From Candidatus Kryptoniota bacterium (GTDB lineage: Bacteria; Bacteroidota; Ignavibacteria; Kryptoniales; Kryptoniaceae), in NCBI GenBank assembly GCA_938074445.1, contig CALJEK010000010.1, positions 1 through 64,000 of the forward strand: 64,000 bases of DNA. The letters are read 5' to 3'. Both the position numbers and the translations under genes were made by a program. This document shows, piece after piece, positions 8,287-17,236 of this stretch. A model generated the notes under the pieces. The model saw only the letters and a list, made by a program, of their open reading frames with translations. It made no database searches and was not told the origin of the DNA. Within the stretch, counting starts at the first letter, position 1; each line of letters begins with the position of its first letter.

Positions 8287-9117
8287 TTGAAGGTAAAGGT
8301 TGGTTTTCAAGGTGAAAGAGGGGCTTTTAGTGAACAAGCTGGATATGAGTTTTTCGGCGATAAGATGGTTCCTGTGCCATTTCGCTCTTTTGAGGAAGTT
8401 TTCAGGAGTGTGAAGAAAGGTGAGGTCGATTACGGGGTTATACCGATTGAGAATTCGCTATACGGCAGTATACATCAGAATTATGATTTGCTTCAGAGGT
8501 ATAATATCTATATAGTTGGTGAGGTAAAATTACGGATAAAGCACTATCTTCTTGCGAATTATGGTGTGAAAATGAGCGGTGTAAGAAAGATTTATTCGCA
8601 TCCGCAAGCGTTGGCGCAATGTGAGAGTTTTCTTAAAAAGTTAAAAGGTGTTGAAATAATACCGACTTACGACACAGCTGGCTCTGCGAAAATGATAAAA
8701 GAGAAAGGGATACTTGATGGGGCAGCTATAGCTGGTAAGCAGGCGAGCAAATATTATGGTTTGAAAGTTTTAAGGTCGGGCATAGAAAATCATGAGAAAA
8801 ATTTCACGCGATTTTTAATTTTGTCAAGAAGAAAAATTATAGCACGTAAAAATCCGAAGACTTCAATCATTTTCACAACGAAAAATATACCGGGGGCTCT
8901 TTTTTCCGCACTTGGCGTCTTTGCCTATAGATATATTAACCTTCTAAAAATTGAATCAAGACCAATAATTGGGCAACCTTGGAGATATATGTTTTATCTT
9001 GACTTTGAGGGAAGCATTGAAGATGAACTTTGTGCTGATGCGATAAAAGAGTTGAAAAGAATGACGCAGTATTATAAATTTCTCGGGACTTATGAAAAAG
9101 GGAGGGAGGTTGAATGA
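8287..9117 (+). CDS. pheA: Prephenate dehydratase
   Basis: 276 residues. Converts prephenate to phenylpyruvate in phenylalanine synthesis. The catalytic domain opens with G-x-x-G-A-F-S-E-Q-A and carries the active-site T-R-F in N-F-T-R-F. A C-terminal ACT domain has G-A-L-F-S-A-L and the phenylalanine-binding E-S-R-P, so feedback inhibition by phenylalanine is likely. No chorismate mutase domain is fused. The start is TTG at 8287, because no ATG or GTG precedes the G-F-Q-G-E-R-G motif in frame. It overlaps ftsX by 4 bases. Confidence 0.93.
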   Translation: MKVKVGFQGERGAFSEQAGYEFFGDKMVPVPFRSFEEVFRSVKKGEVDYGVIPIENSLYGSIHQNYDLLQRYNIYIVGEVKLRIKHYLLANYGVKMSGVRKIYSHPQALAQCESFLKKLKGVEIIPTYDTAGSAKMIKEKGILDGAAIAGKQASKYYGLKVLRSGIENHEKNFTRFLILSRRKIIARKNPKTSIIFTTKNIPGALFSALGVFAYRYINLLKIESRPIIGQPWRYMFYLDFEGSIEDELCADAIKELKRMTQYYKFLGTYEKGREVE

Positions 9118-9992
9118 GATTTAGATATGCTTTTAGAGAAGCGATGTCTGGCTTTAAAAGATCAAAATTGTCAACATTTGCTTCGATTTTTGTGCTTTTT
9201 ATTTCTTTGCTTTCGATGGGCACATTTGTGATTGTTGGATATAATGTCAATCGTTTAGTTAAGATGGTAAAAGAAAAGATTGAGATCGAGGTCTTTATAA
9301 AGGAGGGGCTAACTTCGGCTCAAATAGATTCGCTAAAAAAAATTGTTAAGTCGTTTGATGAAGTTGAAGATGTAATTTATATATCGAAAGAGGAAGCAGC
9401 GAGAATATTTGAGAGTGAGTTTGGGGAAAACATTTTCAACCTTCTTGATTTCAACCCTCTTCCAGCGTCATTTAGGATAAAATTAAAAGAGAGATTTAGA
9501 ACCTCACACGGGGTTGAAAGCTTGATCGGGAAATTGAGAAAAATCCGCGATTTTGAGGATGTTAAATACAGAAGATTATTGCTTAGGATAATCGAAAGGC
9601 GATTTCAAATTTTATCGTGGGCATTTCTGGGAGGTGGAGTTTTGTTAAGCTTAATTTCAGTTCTTTTGATAGTTAACACAATAAGGTTGAGCATATATGC
9701 GAAGAGAAAGTTAATAAAAATAATGCAACTTGTTGGGGCGACGCGTGGATTTATAATGCTTCCTTTTTTGATCCAAGGTCTTCTGCAGGGATTGATCGCT
9801 GGAATTTTGTCGACAATGTTAATTTATATGATAGTGAAAGTTATCATACCACAATTGCCTGATGATGTTTTGAGCAGTGTGAATGTGCCTAATTTATTTT
9901 TTCCAGCATTGGTCTCAACGGGTTTAGTTCTTGGCTTTGTTGGCAGTTGGATATCGGCGCGGAAGTATATCACATATAAACTGATATCTTAA
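9114..9992 (+). CDS. ftsX: Cell division protein FtsX (ABC-transporter-like permease)
   Basis: 292 residues with four membrane segments: one near residues 22-45, then three in the C-terminal half (about 168-190, 213-240 and 258-280). A periplasmic domain of about 110 residues lies between the first two, with the family pattern I-E-V-F-I-K-E-G and Y-I-S-K-E-E-A. FtsX partners FtsE to activate cell-wall hydrolases at division. The ATG overlaps the pheA stop. ftsE is not adjacent, which is common in this group. Confidence 0.9.
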   Translation: MRFRYAFREAMSGFKRSKLSTFASIFVLFISLLSMGTFVIVGYNVNRLVKMVKEKIEIEVFIKEGLTSAQIDSLKKIVKSFDEVEDVIYISKEEAARIFESEFGENIFNLLDFNPLPASFRIKLKERFRTSHGVESLIGKLRKIRDFEDVKYRRLLLRIIERRFQILSWAFLGGGVLLSLISVLLIVNTIRLSIYAKRKLIKIMQLVGATRGFIMLPFLIQGLLQGLIAGILSTMLIYMIVKVIIPQLPDDVLSSVNVPNLFFPALVSTGLVLGFVGSWISARKYITYKLIS

Positions 9993-10012
9993 AAAACAAA
10001 GGACAATGGCAA

Positions 10013-10357
10013 ATGAACGAGTGCATATTTTGTGAAATTGTTGCAAGAAGAATGCCCGCGGATTTTGTTTACGAAGACGATGAGATAGTCGCTTTTAAGG
10101 ATATCAATCCACAGGCACCAATTCACATACTCGTCGCTCCAAAAAAACATTACTCTACACTTCTCGATCTTAAACCTGAGGATGCAAAGTTGATAGGAGA
10201 ATTAATCCTCGTTGCGAATGAGGTGGCAAAAAAGTTTAACATCCATAATCGCGGTTTTCGGCTTGTCTTCAATTGCAATCGTGAGGCTGGGCAAAGCATC
10301 TATCATGTTCACCTGCACCTTTTGGGCGGAAGAATTATGATGTGGCCACCTGGATGA
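10013..10357 (+). CDS. HIT-family nucleotide-binding hydrolase (HinT-like)
   Basis: 114 residues, the standard length for HinT-type purine nucleoside phosphoramidases. The histidine triad is at the end: H98-V-H100-L-H102-L-L-G-G. The N-terminal C-I-F-C-E-I-V half-motif is also present. Such proteins hydrolyse AMP-linked phosphoramidates in the cytoplasm. It lies between ftsX and a membrane protein with no evident functional tie. Confidence 0.92.
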   Translation: MNECIFCEIVARRMPADFVYEDDEIVAFKDINPQAPIHILVAPKKHYSTLLDLKPEDAKLIGELILVANEVAKKFNIHNRGFRLVFNCNREAGQSIYHVHLHLLGGRIMMWPPG

Positions 10358-10378
10358 TTAATAAAAGCTGAAGACGGT

Positions 10379-10807
10379 ATGAATTTACACCCGATGTTTG
10401 TTCATTTCCCGATCGGACTTTTTACAATCGCTTTTATCTTTGAGATAATTGAATTCACATTGAAAGATAAATTTAGAAATTCCGCATTCTTTCTTTTGTG
10501 TTTCTCTTTTCTATTCTCAATTGTCGCAGTCCAAACAGGGAACATCGATGCTCAAAATTTGAACTTGTCAAACGAAGCCGAGAGGATACTTATCCTTCAC
10601 CGGGATAGCGCAAATTTATTTTTGATCACATCTGCTGTTATTTTTATGTTTAAACTTTACATTTTTTTGAAATTTAAAAGCTCGTCACCTCGGCTTTTAT
10701 TCATTTTGCTCGGATTATACTTGATTGGGTTGTTGTTTGTTTTTAGAACGGCTTATTTTGGGATGAAGCTTGTTTTCGAACATGGGGTTGGAGTAAAACT
10801 AAATTGA
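10379..10807 (+). CDS. DUF2231 family membrane protein
   Basis: 142 residues with four hydrophobic segments (about 8-25, 34-53, 76-95 and 104-122). The N-terminus has the characteristic L-H-P-M-F-V-H-F-P-I-G of DUF2231 membrane proteins, whose conserved His residues suggest metal or heme binding. That role is not established. It starts 21 bases after the HIT gene and ends 12 bases before trmB. Confidence 0.78.
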   Translation: MNLHPMFVHFPIGLFTIAFIFEIIEFTLKDKFRNSAFFLLCFSFLFSIVAVQTGNIDAQNLNLSNEAERILILHRDSANLFLITSAVIFMFKLYIFLKFKSSSPRLLFILLGLYLIGLLFVFRTAYFGMKLVFEHGVGVKLN

Positions 10808-10819
10808 GGTTTATCTGAA

Positions 10820-11524
10820 ATGGGCGGATTCATCGTTGATTGGCGCAGTCTTAACTATCCGATTGATTTAGAAGATATTTTTGGGCGAAATTCGGAAACC
10901 GAACTTGAGATAGGATTTGGGAATGGGATTTTTCTTCTTCAAATAGCTAAAGATAATCCAAGTAAAAACTTCGTTGGAATTGAACTCGTAAATTTTTTTG
11001 CGAAAAAGGCTGATAAAAAATTTAAAAGCGCTGGGATCGACAATGTCAGGCTATTTGTTGGGGATGCGAAGTTATTACTTTTGATATTGTTCCAAGATAA
11101 AACTTTTGATCATATATATTTCAATTTCCCTGACCCCTGGTTTAAGAAAAGGCATAAAAAAAGAAGGTTGCTTAAGTTTGGTTTTAACTGCTTGCTCGCT
11201 AAACGGCTTAAAGACGGAGGTTTAGTTTCGGTGACAACAGATCACCCCGAATTCAGGGATTTCGTGCTTGAGTCGGTTCTTGATTCTGGTTTCTTTACAA
11301 GCGTATATCCGAACGGTTTTACTATGGAAAACCCAGGTTATTATCCAACAAAATACGAACAGAAATGGCGAAGTCAAGGTAAGGAAATTTATTATATGAA
11401 GTTTAGAAAAATTTGTCATCCCGTCGTTTTTGATGTCAATGAGTATCTCACGGAGGAAAACTTATGGTATGTGGTTTATTCAAAGGGTTTGAATAAAGTT
11501 ATAAAGGACTTGAGCAAAGCTTAA
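10820..11524 (+). CDS. trmB: tRNA (guanine-N7-)-methyltransferase
   Basis: 234 residues. Methylates G46 of tRNAs using SAM. It has the SAM site E-I-G-F-G-N-G-I-F-L (about 30-39), the family signature F-N-F-P-D-P-W-F-K-K-R-H-K-K-R-R, and the C-terminal P-T-K-Y-E-Q-K-W. Full length and intact. It is probably the last gene of the run that begins at pheA, because a 108-base gap follows. Confidence 0.94.
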   Translation: MGGFIVDWRSLNYPIDLEDIFGRNSETELEIGFGNGIFLLQIAKDNPSKNFVGIELVNFFAKKADKKFKSAGIDNVRLFVGDAKLLLLILFQDKTFDHIYFNFPDPWFKKRHKKRRLLKFGFNCLLAKRLKDGGLVSVTTDHPEFRDFVLESVLDSGFFTSVYPNGFTMENPGYYPTKYEQKWRSQGKEIYYMKFRKICHPVVFDVNEYLTEENLWYVVYSKGLNKVIKDLSKA

Positions 11525-11567
11525 AGGTGCAAATTTAAAATAGATCGTGCGAATCCCCTTGATTTTC

Positions 11568-11597
11568 TTGACTTGATGATTAAACTTTTGGTAAATT
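11568..11597 (+). promoter_or_regulatory. Possible promoter upstream of the envelope cluster
   Basis: TTGACT at 11568-11573 and TAAATT at 11592-11597 are separated by 18 bases, inside the 108-base gap before the secreted protein gene. It does not fit the TAnnTTTG type seen elsewhere in the window, so this is a weak call. Confidence 0.25.
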
Positions 11598-11632
11598 AAC
11601 TAAGCGATAGCAAAAACATTACCTCTAAATTT

Positions 11633-13294
11633 ATGCATCGTTTGAAACTTTTGTTTATCTTTCTGCTTTTTTTCGACATTATCAATGCTCAAGTTCAGGT
11701 CTCACCAGATACTATCGTTATTTCAAACTTTATTGATTTCGCTGATACCACACTAAGCACTGGGGTTGATTTTAGTAATTCGTCTGGTCAATTAATTTTA
11801 AAAACTGGCGAGCAAGAAAACCTTGCCAAGAATAAGAGGGCGACGATAACTTATTACGGGACTGGTGAGCCGAAAACCTCAACCGGTGAGCGGGATACTG
11901 TTACGGGAAATCCGATGAAAGTAATCGATGGAAATACTAAAACATTTTGCCAGATTAAACCAGGTGGCGACGGGAGTTACATTCTTATTGATTTGCTTGC
12001 GTTTAGAAAAGTTAACAAGATTGTAATTGTGACCTTTGGTCTAAATCAATCTCTTAGACCAAGGGCTTACACGATTTATGCGGGAACCGATTCAATTCAA
12101 TTAACGAGGATTTTACAAAAGACCGATAATCTGGATGTAAAAACTATCGATATTTTTGACCCAATTATCGTGAGATTTATAAAGATTGTTTTTGATGTCA
12201 TTGATAGGTTTAATTCAACAGTTATATCTGAAATAGAGGTTTACGGTGTAGGATATTTATCGTATGGTGAGTATTATTCCAAGGTTATTGATGTAGGGCA
12301 GGTGGTGAATTGGGGTTGGGCTGAATGGGATGCTGAATTACCCGCAGGTACTAACATAACTTTTCAATTTCGAACAGGTTCATCGCCTGTGGTCAATAAT
12401 ACTTGGAGTCAGTGGTCTCCGGAGATCTCTCAAACCGAGGTTTTAAAGGTTGATGAACCAAGGCGTTATATTCAATTTAAGGCAAATTTATCCACATCAA
12501 GCACAGAAACGCCAATTTTAAAAAGACTATCGATATTCTACGATAAAAAACTTGTTGCTCGAAACATCGCTTTTGAAGTTAACCCATCTGTTGTTCCGAT
12601 TTTAAAGCGAACGGAGATATCTTGTGATTTTAATGTTGAAGTTGATGAAAATTCGCTCGGCATTGATACTTTGGTTATATTCACACCATCTCCAGCAAAT
12701 GTAGAATCCGTTTTACTCGATGGAACCCCGATTGCTTATTCTGTGATCTCAAGTCCCGAATATGTTAAAGTAGGTTTTAATCGCTCAATTAATTCAAATT
12801 CACGGATAACTGTTAAACTAAGTTTAACTCTTTATCTTGATGTTAATGAGTTTCCTGCGGTTGCAATAAGCAAAGTTACGCCTTCAAATCCACAGTTTGT
12901 CAATGCGTATAAAAGAGGAAATTTGAGCAGTTGGGCTGTTTTAACAACCGGGGTCTCTGAAAGATTAATAGTTGATTTGGTGATAAATCCAAATCCATTT
13001 TCTCCTAATGGAGATGGATTAAACGATAAAACCCAAATAAGTTTTTTCATTTCAAACCTTAATGCCGAGAGAAATTTAAAAATTCAAGTTTTCGATCTAA
13101 CTGGCAGACTTGTTAAAACAGTTTTTGATGGTCCAAGCAAAGCGTTTGCTTATATTTCTTCTAACTCATTTTCATGGGATGGCAGAGATGATAATGGCAA
13201 GCTTGTCAGACCTGGTGTTTATCTTTTAAGAGTTTCAATAGATGCAGACACAGGGACTGAATCGGTTTTTAAAACTATAACCGTTGTTTATTGA
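11633..13294 (+). CDS. Secreted protein with discoidin-like domain and C-terminal FlgD/T9SS-type Ig domain
   Basis: 553 residues. A signal peptide (about 1-20, ending I-N-A-Q) leads into a region (about 65-190) that looks like an F5/8-type C (discoidin) carbohydrate-binding fold: K-V-I-D-G-N-T-K-T-F-C, later V-R-F-I-K-I-V-F-D. The last 100 residues begin N-P-F-S-P-N-G-D-G-L-N-D and end S-W-D-G-R-D-D-N-G-K-L-V-R-P-G-V-Y-L-L. This is the FlgD-type Ig fold common at the C-terminus of exported proteins in T9SS-bearing phyla. It is likely exposed at the cell surface. It is the first gene of the envelope cluster and its stop overlaps the next open frame. Confidence 0.72.
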   Translation: MHRLKLLFIFLLFFDIINAQVQVSPDTIVISNFIDFADTTLSTGVDFSNSSGQLILKTGEQENLAKNKRATITYYGTGEPKTSTGERDTVTGNPMKVIDGNTKTFCQIKPGGDGSYILIDLLAFRKVNKIVIVTFGLNQSLRPRAYTIYAGTDSIQLTRILQKTDNLDVKTIDIFDPIIVRFIKIVFDVIDRFNSTVISEIEVYGVGYLSYGEYYSKVIDVGQVVNWGWAEWDAELPAGTNITFQFRTGSSPVVNNTWSQWSPEISQTEVLKVDEPRRYIQFKANLSTSSTETPILKRLSIFYDKKLVARNIAFEVNPSVVPILKRTEISCDFNVEVDENSLGIDTLVIFTPSPANVESVLLDGTPIAYSVISSPEYVKVGFNRSINSNSRITVKLSLTLYLDVNEFPAVAISKVTPSNPQFVNAYKRGNLSSWAVLTTGVSERLIVDLVINPNPFSPNGDGLNDKTQISFFISNLNAERNLKIQVFDLTGRLVKTVFDGPSKAFAYISSNSFSWDGRDDNGKLVRPGVYLLRVSIDADTGTESVFKTITVVY

Positions 13295-13314
13295 AAAATA
13301 ACTTTTTCATTTCG

Positions 13315-14235
13315 ATGAAGAAAATTGTTCTGTTGATAATTTTAGTTGTGGTTGAGTTTAACATCGCGTTTGCAGGTGCTTTTAAAGACCTTGGGAACGG
13401 AGCCAGGGCTATATCGCTTGGTTCGAGCTATGTTGCTGTTTCTGATAATCCGTACGCTATCTTTTATAATCCAGCTGGAATAGGGCAGGTGAAAAGACTT
13501 AACTTGGCAACGACATATTCGCGACTTTATCCGTTCGTTCAAGATGAAAACCTTTATTATTTAACCTTTGCTGGGGTTTTGCCTATTTTCTCAATTTTTG
13601 ATTTCGGTTTTGGGATTTCATATTTCAAGACGGGGATGTGGAGTGAAAACCAGTTCATTTTCTCAATGGCGAGGGAGTTCAGGTTTATCAGGGGTTTATC
13701 AATAGGGGGAAACTTGAGGTTTTTGAGGTGGTCTGCTATTGCGCCGGTTGGGGAATCGGGTTATTCTTACTTCAATTTTACATTTGACGCTGGCGCCATT
13801 TTTGTATGGAAAGATTTCGTAAATGGTTCTAATTTAAGATTTGGATTAGCGGTGAAAAATTTAACACAGCCAAGTATTGCGGTGAATAAGTCACCTGATG
13901 CGAAATTACCGCTTGAGATTTCAGGAGGTGTTGTGTATGAATCAAATCTTTATAATTATTTGGTAGGTTTGGGAGCTTCGAAGTCGGATAATGGGTTAAA
14001 AATTGATGTTGGAGTGGAAATTTTAGCTTTCTCTTCCGAATTTTTAAAAACTAATTTCGAATTTGTCTTAAGAGGTTCAGGCGGAGTCATTGTTGAGGGC
14101 GGAAAGCAATCCAGCTTAAACCCAGGGTTCGGAGTAAAATACTGGAAATTTAAAATTGATTATGTTTATGTTTATCAATTTGAAATACCAGATGCAGGTG
14201 GGAGTCATAAGTTCAGCATTGAATTCAATTTTTAA
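13315..14235 (+). CDS. PorV/PorQ-family outer-membrane protein
   Basis: 306 residues from the ATG at 13315; an in-frame TTG at 13291 would add eight. A signal peptide ends near A-F-A-G-A-F. The mature N-terminus has the family mark G-A-R-A-I-S-L-G-S-S-Y-V-A-V-S-D, then F-Y-N-P-A-G-I. Alternating beta strands continue to the C-terminal S-I-E-F-N-F, as in FadL/PorV barrels. PorV shuttles type IX cargo in Bacteroidota. The preceding gene has a T9SS-type C-terminal domain, so a shuttle or surface role is plausible but inferred. Confidence 0.75.
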   Translation: MKKIVLLIILVVVEFNIAFAGAFKDLGNGARAISLGSSYVAVSDNPYAIFYNPAGIGQVKRLNLATTYSRLYPFVQDENLYYLTFAGVLPIFSIFDFGFGISYFKTGMWSENQFIFSMAREFRFIRGLSIGGNLRFLRWSAIAPVGESGYSYFNFTFDAGAIFVWKDFVNGSNLRFGLAVKNLTQPSIAVNKSPDAKLPLEISGGVVYESNLYNYLVGLGASKSDNGLKIDVGVEILAFSSEFLKTNFEFVLRGSGGVIVEGGKQSSLNPGFGVKYWKFKIDYVYVYQFEIPDAGGSHKFSIEFNF

Positions 14236-14255
14236 AAAAATTGAAACACAACGCC

Positions 14256-17219
14256 ATGAAAAGGTTTGTTATACTTGCCGTAGTTTCAATTATTTGTTTT
14301 GAGAGTTTAGTTGCGCAGTTTATCGCAAGAGATAAGGAGAGTTACCTTAATTATTCGGGGAGAAATTATGAAAACTATAGCATATCATTTTTGAGAAAAC
14401 GATTTTATGATAACTTTGGGAATTTTCTCATAGATGGGAGTTTGATTTTTGAGTTGCTTGAGAATCAGCGTCAGCTTTTGGGACAGGAGTTAGGTGGATT
14501 TAGTAGTTTAACGAAGTCAAGATTTTACTATCAATATTTTCAAAATCTTGTGATCGCAAGTGATAATTATGGTGATTTTCAAACGAGGTTAATAATCGGG
14601 GATGCTATAAGGACGAAATTTACATCGCTTACATTTGATAAGGCAAGATTTAACGGTGTTAGATGGGATGGGGCTACGACAAAGCATAGAGGCACGGTCG
14701 TCTTTTCAAGGGTTAGTGATCCTGTCAGATTTAGGTTTGATTCACCTCTTTTGATCGATGGAATTCAAAGGACACGAAATTGGGCTCAATATCTTTTCGG
14801 CGGTCATTTTGAAACGGACATTGGAGATGTTTTAACAATTGGTGCAACTTATGTAAATCAACATACGAGGCGTATGGATGTTAACGCTCGGGATGTGCCA
14901 TTTAAAGGGGTTCCACCGAATGGGGTTCCCAGAATTATTTTTGTCAGGATAAGTGACGATTCTCCGAAAGATGGTTCTGGTCCAATAATTTATTCAGAGC
15001 CTATTATTAAAATTAACGGTGTGCGGGTTCCAACAAAAAATATAAATGGCAAGGTCCCAACCCCACAAGAAACTGTTCTCGGTGCGCCAATTCAGTATTA
15101 CGTCTTTAGAAACTTCAGCATAGATAGGACGCTTTGGGTTGCTGGGGCTGATACATTAAGTTACACCGCTTATACTCCAATTCAAGGTGGACCCGGATAT
15201 AAGTTTAGGTCTATGTTATCAGCTTTGCCAGCTTACCCTGAGCAAATTCCAAGCGATGGGAATATAACGTTTGCTTATATAATCCCGCCCAAGGTTGAGT
15301 CAGTTGAGTTTGAACTTGTTGTCGCTAATGATTTCAAAATTGAAGCAGCGCATGATTTTGTTAATCGTCTTGATGATTGGGAACAAACTACAGGTGCGCG
15401 ATTTATTGCACATTATGATTCTATCGCCGTTGGAACACCAACATTTTTCAGACTTATAAAAAGGGCGGAAGGAAATGTTAAAGATGCATCAAATAGACAA
15501 ATTGTAAGGTTTAATTATGCTCTAACAACTGGAATGAGTGTGTATAGTTTAAACTTTAAATTCAACTGGAAAGGGTTTAATATAGAGGGTGAATTTGCTC
15601 AAAGTTTGGAGTGGTCGAAGTATCCCGTGGGACGTGGTCCTTGGTTTACGAAGACTGGGAACGCATTTTATATCAAAGCTTCTAAAAAAGTAGGGCGTTT
15701 AACTTTTGGATTTGAACGGTATAAAATTGAGCCAAATTATACAACTTCCCTCAATGTTTATTCGCTCGAAAACAGTTACTATATGATGTGGACAGGGTCA
15801 GGTTACAGTTATCTTGCGCCTGATGTTTACGGTGTGACAGCCTACGATGTTTCGAGCTCAATTTCTTTTATCCCAGGTGGGGCTTACTTTTCACTTGTTG
15901 ATGATAACGATGATAGAGATAGATGGGAAGATGGATTTTATTTCTACAATGCAACGCCAAATCCGACATTTGAGAATAGCGATGTTTTAAATCCGACGCC
16001 TGACCCGTTTTTATTGGGCTATAGGCAAAACGCAAACGAATTAATTGGCTTAACAAGTATAATAAGAAGACCTGACGCAGGCATATTCCCCGGGAAAGAT
16101 AGAAATAATGATGGAATACCTGACGATGACCAAAACGCTAACGGTATCCCTGATTATCAGGAAGATTTCTTAACATATTACAGTGATCCGCCAACCTTTG
16201 ATTATGGCGATGACTGGAATAACAACGGTGTAATTGACGAGCAAGAAAACGATATATATCCAGATTATCCTTATGAGCCAGACATAAACGGTTACCATGC
16301 TTTTACAAGATTGAATTTAACGAGAAATTGGTCATCGCAATTTGGTCTTATAAACGAGAGGGCTATCGCAAGAGGTGGAATTAATCAAGTTTTTTATTTT
16401 AAAACACTTTACTCCACGATGAACCCACGGCTTGGCTCAATCCTTTTGTATTATGTGATGAAAAGAGTTAGGGATGAAATTCCAAATCCAGTTTATCAAT
16501 ATAAAGGTGTGATAACGATAACAAGTCCTTTCCCTGTATTTACGGAAGACCCTTTGAGATATAGAAATAGTTTCGTTCATAATCTCTATTTTGAGGCAAG
16601 ATATACGCAGATACCAAATCTTAATATTGAAAACAAAGTTCGTTTTGAACTCAATTTCCAGCGTCCACTTGGCGATCCATCAAGAGCTTTGCTTCCGGAG
16701 GCGAAATACACTGGTGATCAACTTGATGGTAGGATAACGCTATGGGGTCTTGTTCATAAAATTGATTACACAATTAGACTTCTCAATAATCGACTTGAGA
16801 TAAGACCGCAGTTTAAGGTTAGAACAGTTAAAGAGGTAAAGCTCGGCTATGTTGATGTTGGGGGAAGTTTAAGAAAGGTTCCGAATGTAATTCAACACAC
16901 TCAGGAGATAATACCAATCTTTAGAATTGGGTACAAGTTAACGGATCGTTCTGTTTTTAATTTTGGACTTCAAGGTTTGAGCATTATAGGATTGCCAGAT
17001 ATGTTTTCGTATCAGATAAGAAACTTAAAAGATGGAACAGGGAGCGAAAATAGAGGCACAATAGCTTTTTCGTTGACAAATCAAAGTTCGTATAAAGGAT
17101 ATTCAATTGTTGTTGATTTCGGATATAAGTTTACAAAGAGAAAATTTACAAAGCCTGGAGAAGAAAGGTATAGTCGTGATGAGTCAGCGATATTTTTCAC
17201 TGTTATAGCAGGCTTTTAA
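14256..17219 (+). CDS. Large outer-membrane-type protein of unknown function with Ca-binding-like repeats
   Basis: About 987 residues from the ATG at 14256, which gives a clean signal peptide ending L-V-A-Q; TTG at 14241 is the alternative. The chain is rich in alternating aromatic strands and ends Y-S-R-D-E-S-A-I-F-F-T-V-I-A-G-F, typical of outer-membrane barrels. In the middle (about 610-680) it has acidic segments resembling thrombospondin type 3 or dockerin calcium loops: D-R-N-N-D-G-I-P-D-D-D, N-A-N-G-I-P-D, and D-W-N-N-N-G-V-I-D. I recognise no named family. It sits between a PorV-like and a TPR gene. Confidence 0.65.
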   Translation: MKRFVILAVVSIICFESLVAQFIARDKESYLNYSGRNYENYSISFLRKRFYDNFGNFLIDGSLIFELLENQRQLLGQELGGFSSLTKSRFYYQYFQNLVIASDNYGDFQTRLIIGDAIRTKFTSLTFDKARFNGVRWDGATTKHRGTVVFSRVSDPVRFRFDSPLLIDGIQRTRNWAQYLFGGHFETDIGDVLTIGATYVNQHTRRMDVNARDVPFKGVPPNGVPRIIFVRISDDSPKDGSGPIIYSEPIIKINGVRVPTKNINGKVPTPQETVLGAPIQYYVFRNFSIDRTLWVAGADTLSYTAYTPIQGGPGYKFRSMLSALPAYPEQIPSDGNITFAYIIPPKVESVEFELVVANDFKIEAAHDFVNRLDDWEQTTGARFIAHYDSIAVGTPTFFRLIKRAEGNVKDASNRQIVRFNYALTTGMSVYSLNFKFNWKGFNIEGEFAQSLEWSKYPVGRGPWFTKTGNAFYIKASKKVGRLTFGFERYKIEPNYTTSLNVYSLENSYYMMWTGSGYSYLAPDVYGVTAYDVSSSISFIPGGAYFSLVDDNDDRDRWEDGFYFYNATPNPTFENSDVLNPTPDPFLLGYRQNANELIGLTSIIRRPDAGIFPGKDRNNDGIPDDDQNANGIPDYQEDFLTYYSDPPTFDYGDDWNNNGVIDEQENDIYPDYPYEPDINGYHAFTRLNLTRNWSSQFGLINERAIARGGINQVFYFKTLYSTMNPRLGSILLYYVMKRVRDEIPNPVYQYKGVITITSPFPVFTEDPLRYRNSFVHNLYFEARYTQIPNLNIENKVRFELNFQRPLGDPSRALLPEAKYTGDQLDGRITLWGLVHKIDYTIRLLNNRLEIRPQFKVRTVKEVKLGYVDVGGSLRKVPNVIQHTQEIIPIFRIGYKLTDRSVFNFGLQGLSIIGLPDMFSYQIRNLKDGTGSENRGTIAFSLTNQSSYKGYSIVVDFGYKFTKRKFTKPGEERYSRDESAIFFTVIAGF

Positions 17220-17222
17220 CGC

Positions 17223-17230
17223 GGAGGTGA
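17223..17230 (+). promoter_or_regulatory. Strong ribosome-binding site for the TPR gene
   Basis: GGAGGTGA lies 6 bases before the ATG at 17237. It is a near-perfect Shine-Dalgarno site in a window where many genes have only A-rich leaders. Confidence 0.75.
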
Positions 17231-17236
17231 ATCAGT

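Noticed and set aside
11541-11560. A GCGAATCCCC stretch resembling part of a tRNA arm
   Set aside because: No cloverleaf, anticodon arm or acceptor stem can be formed around it.
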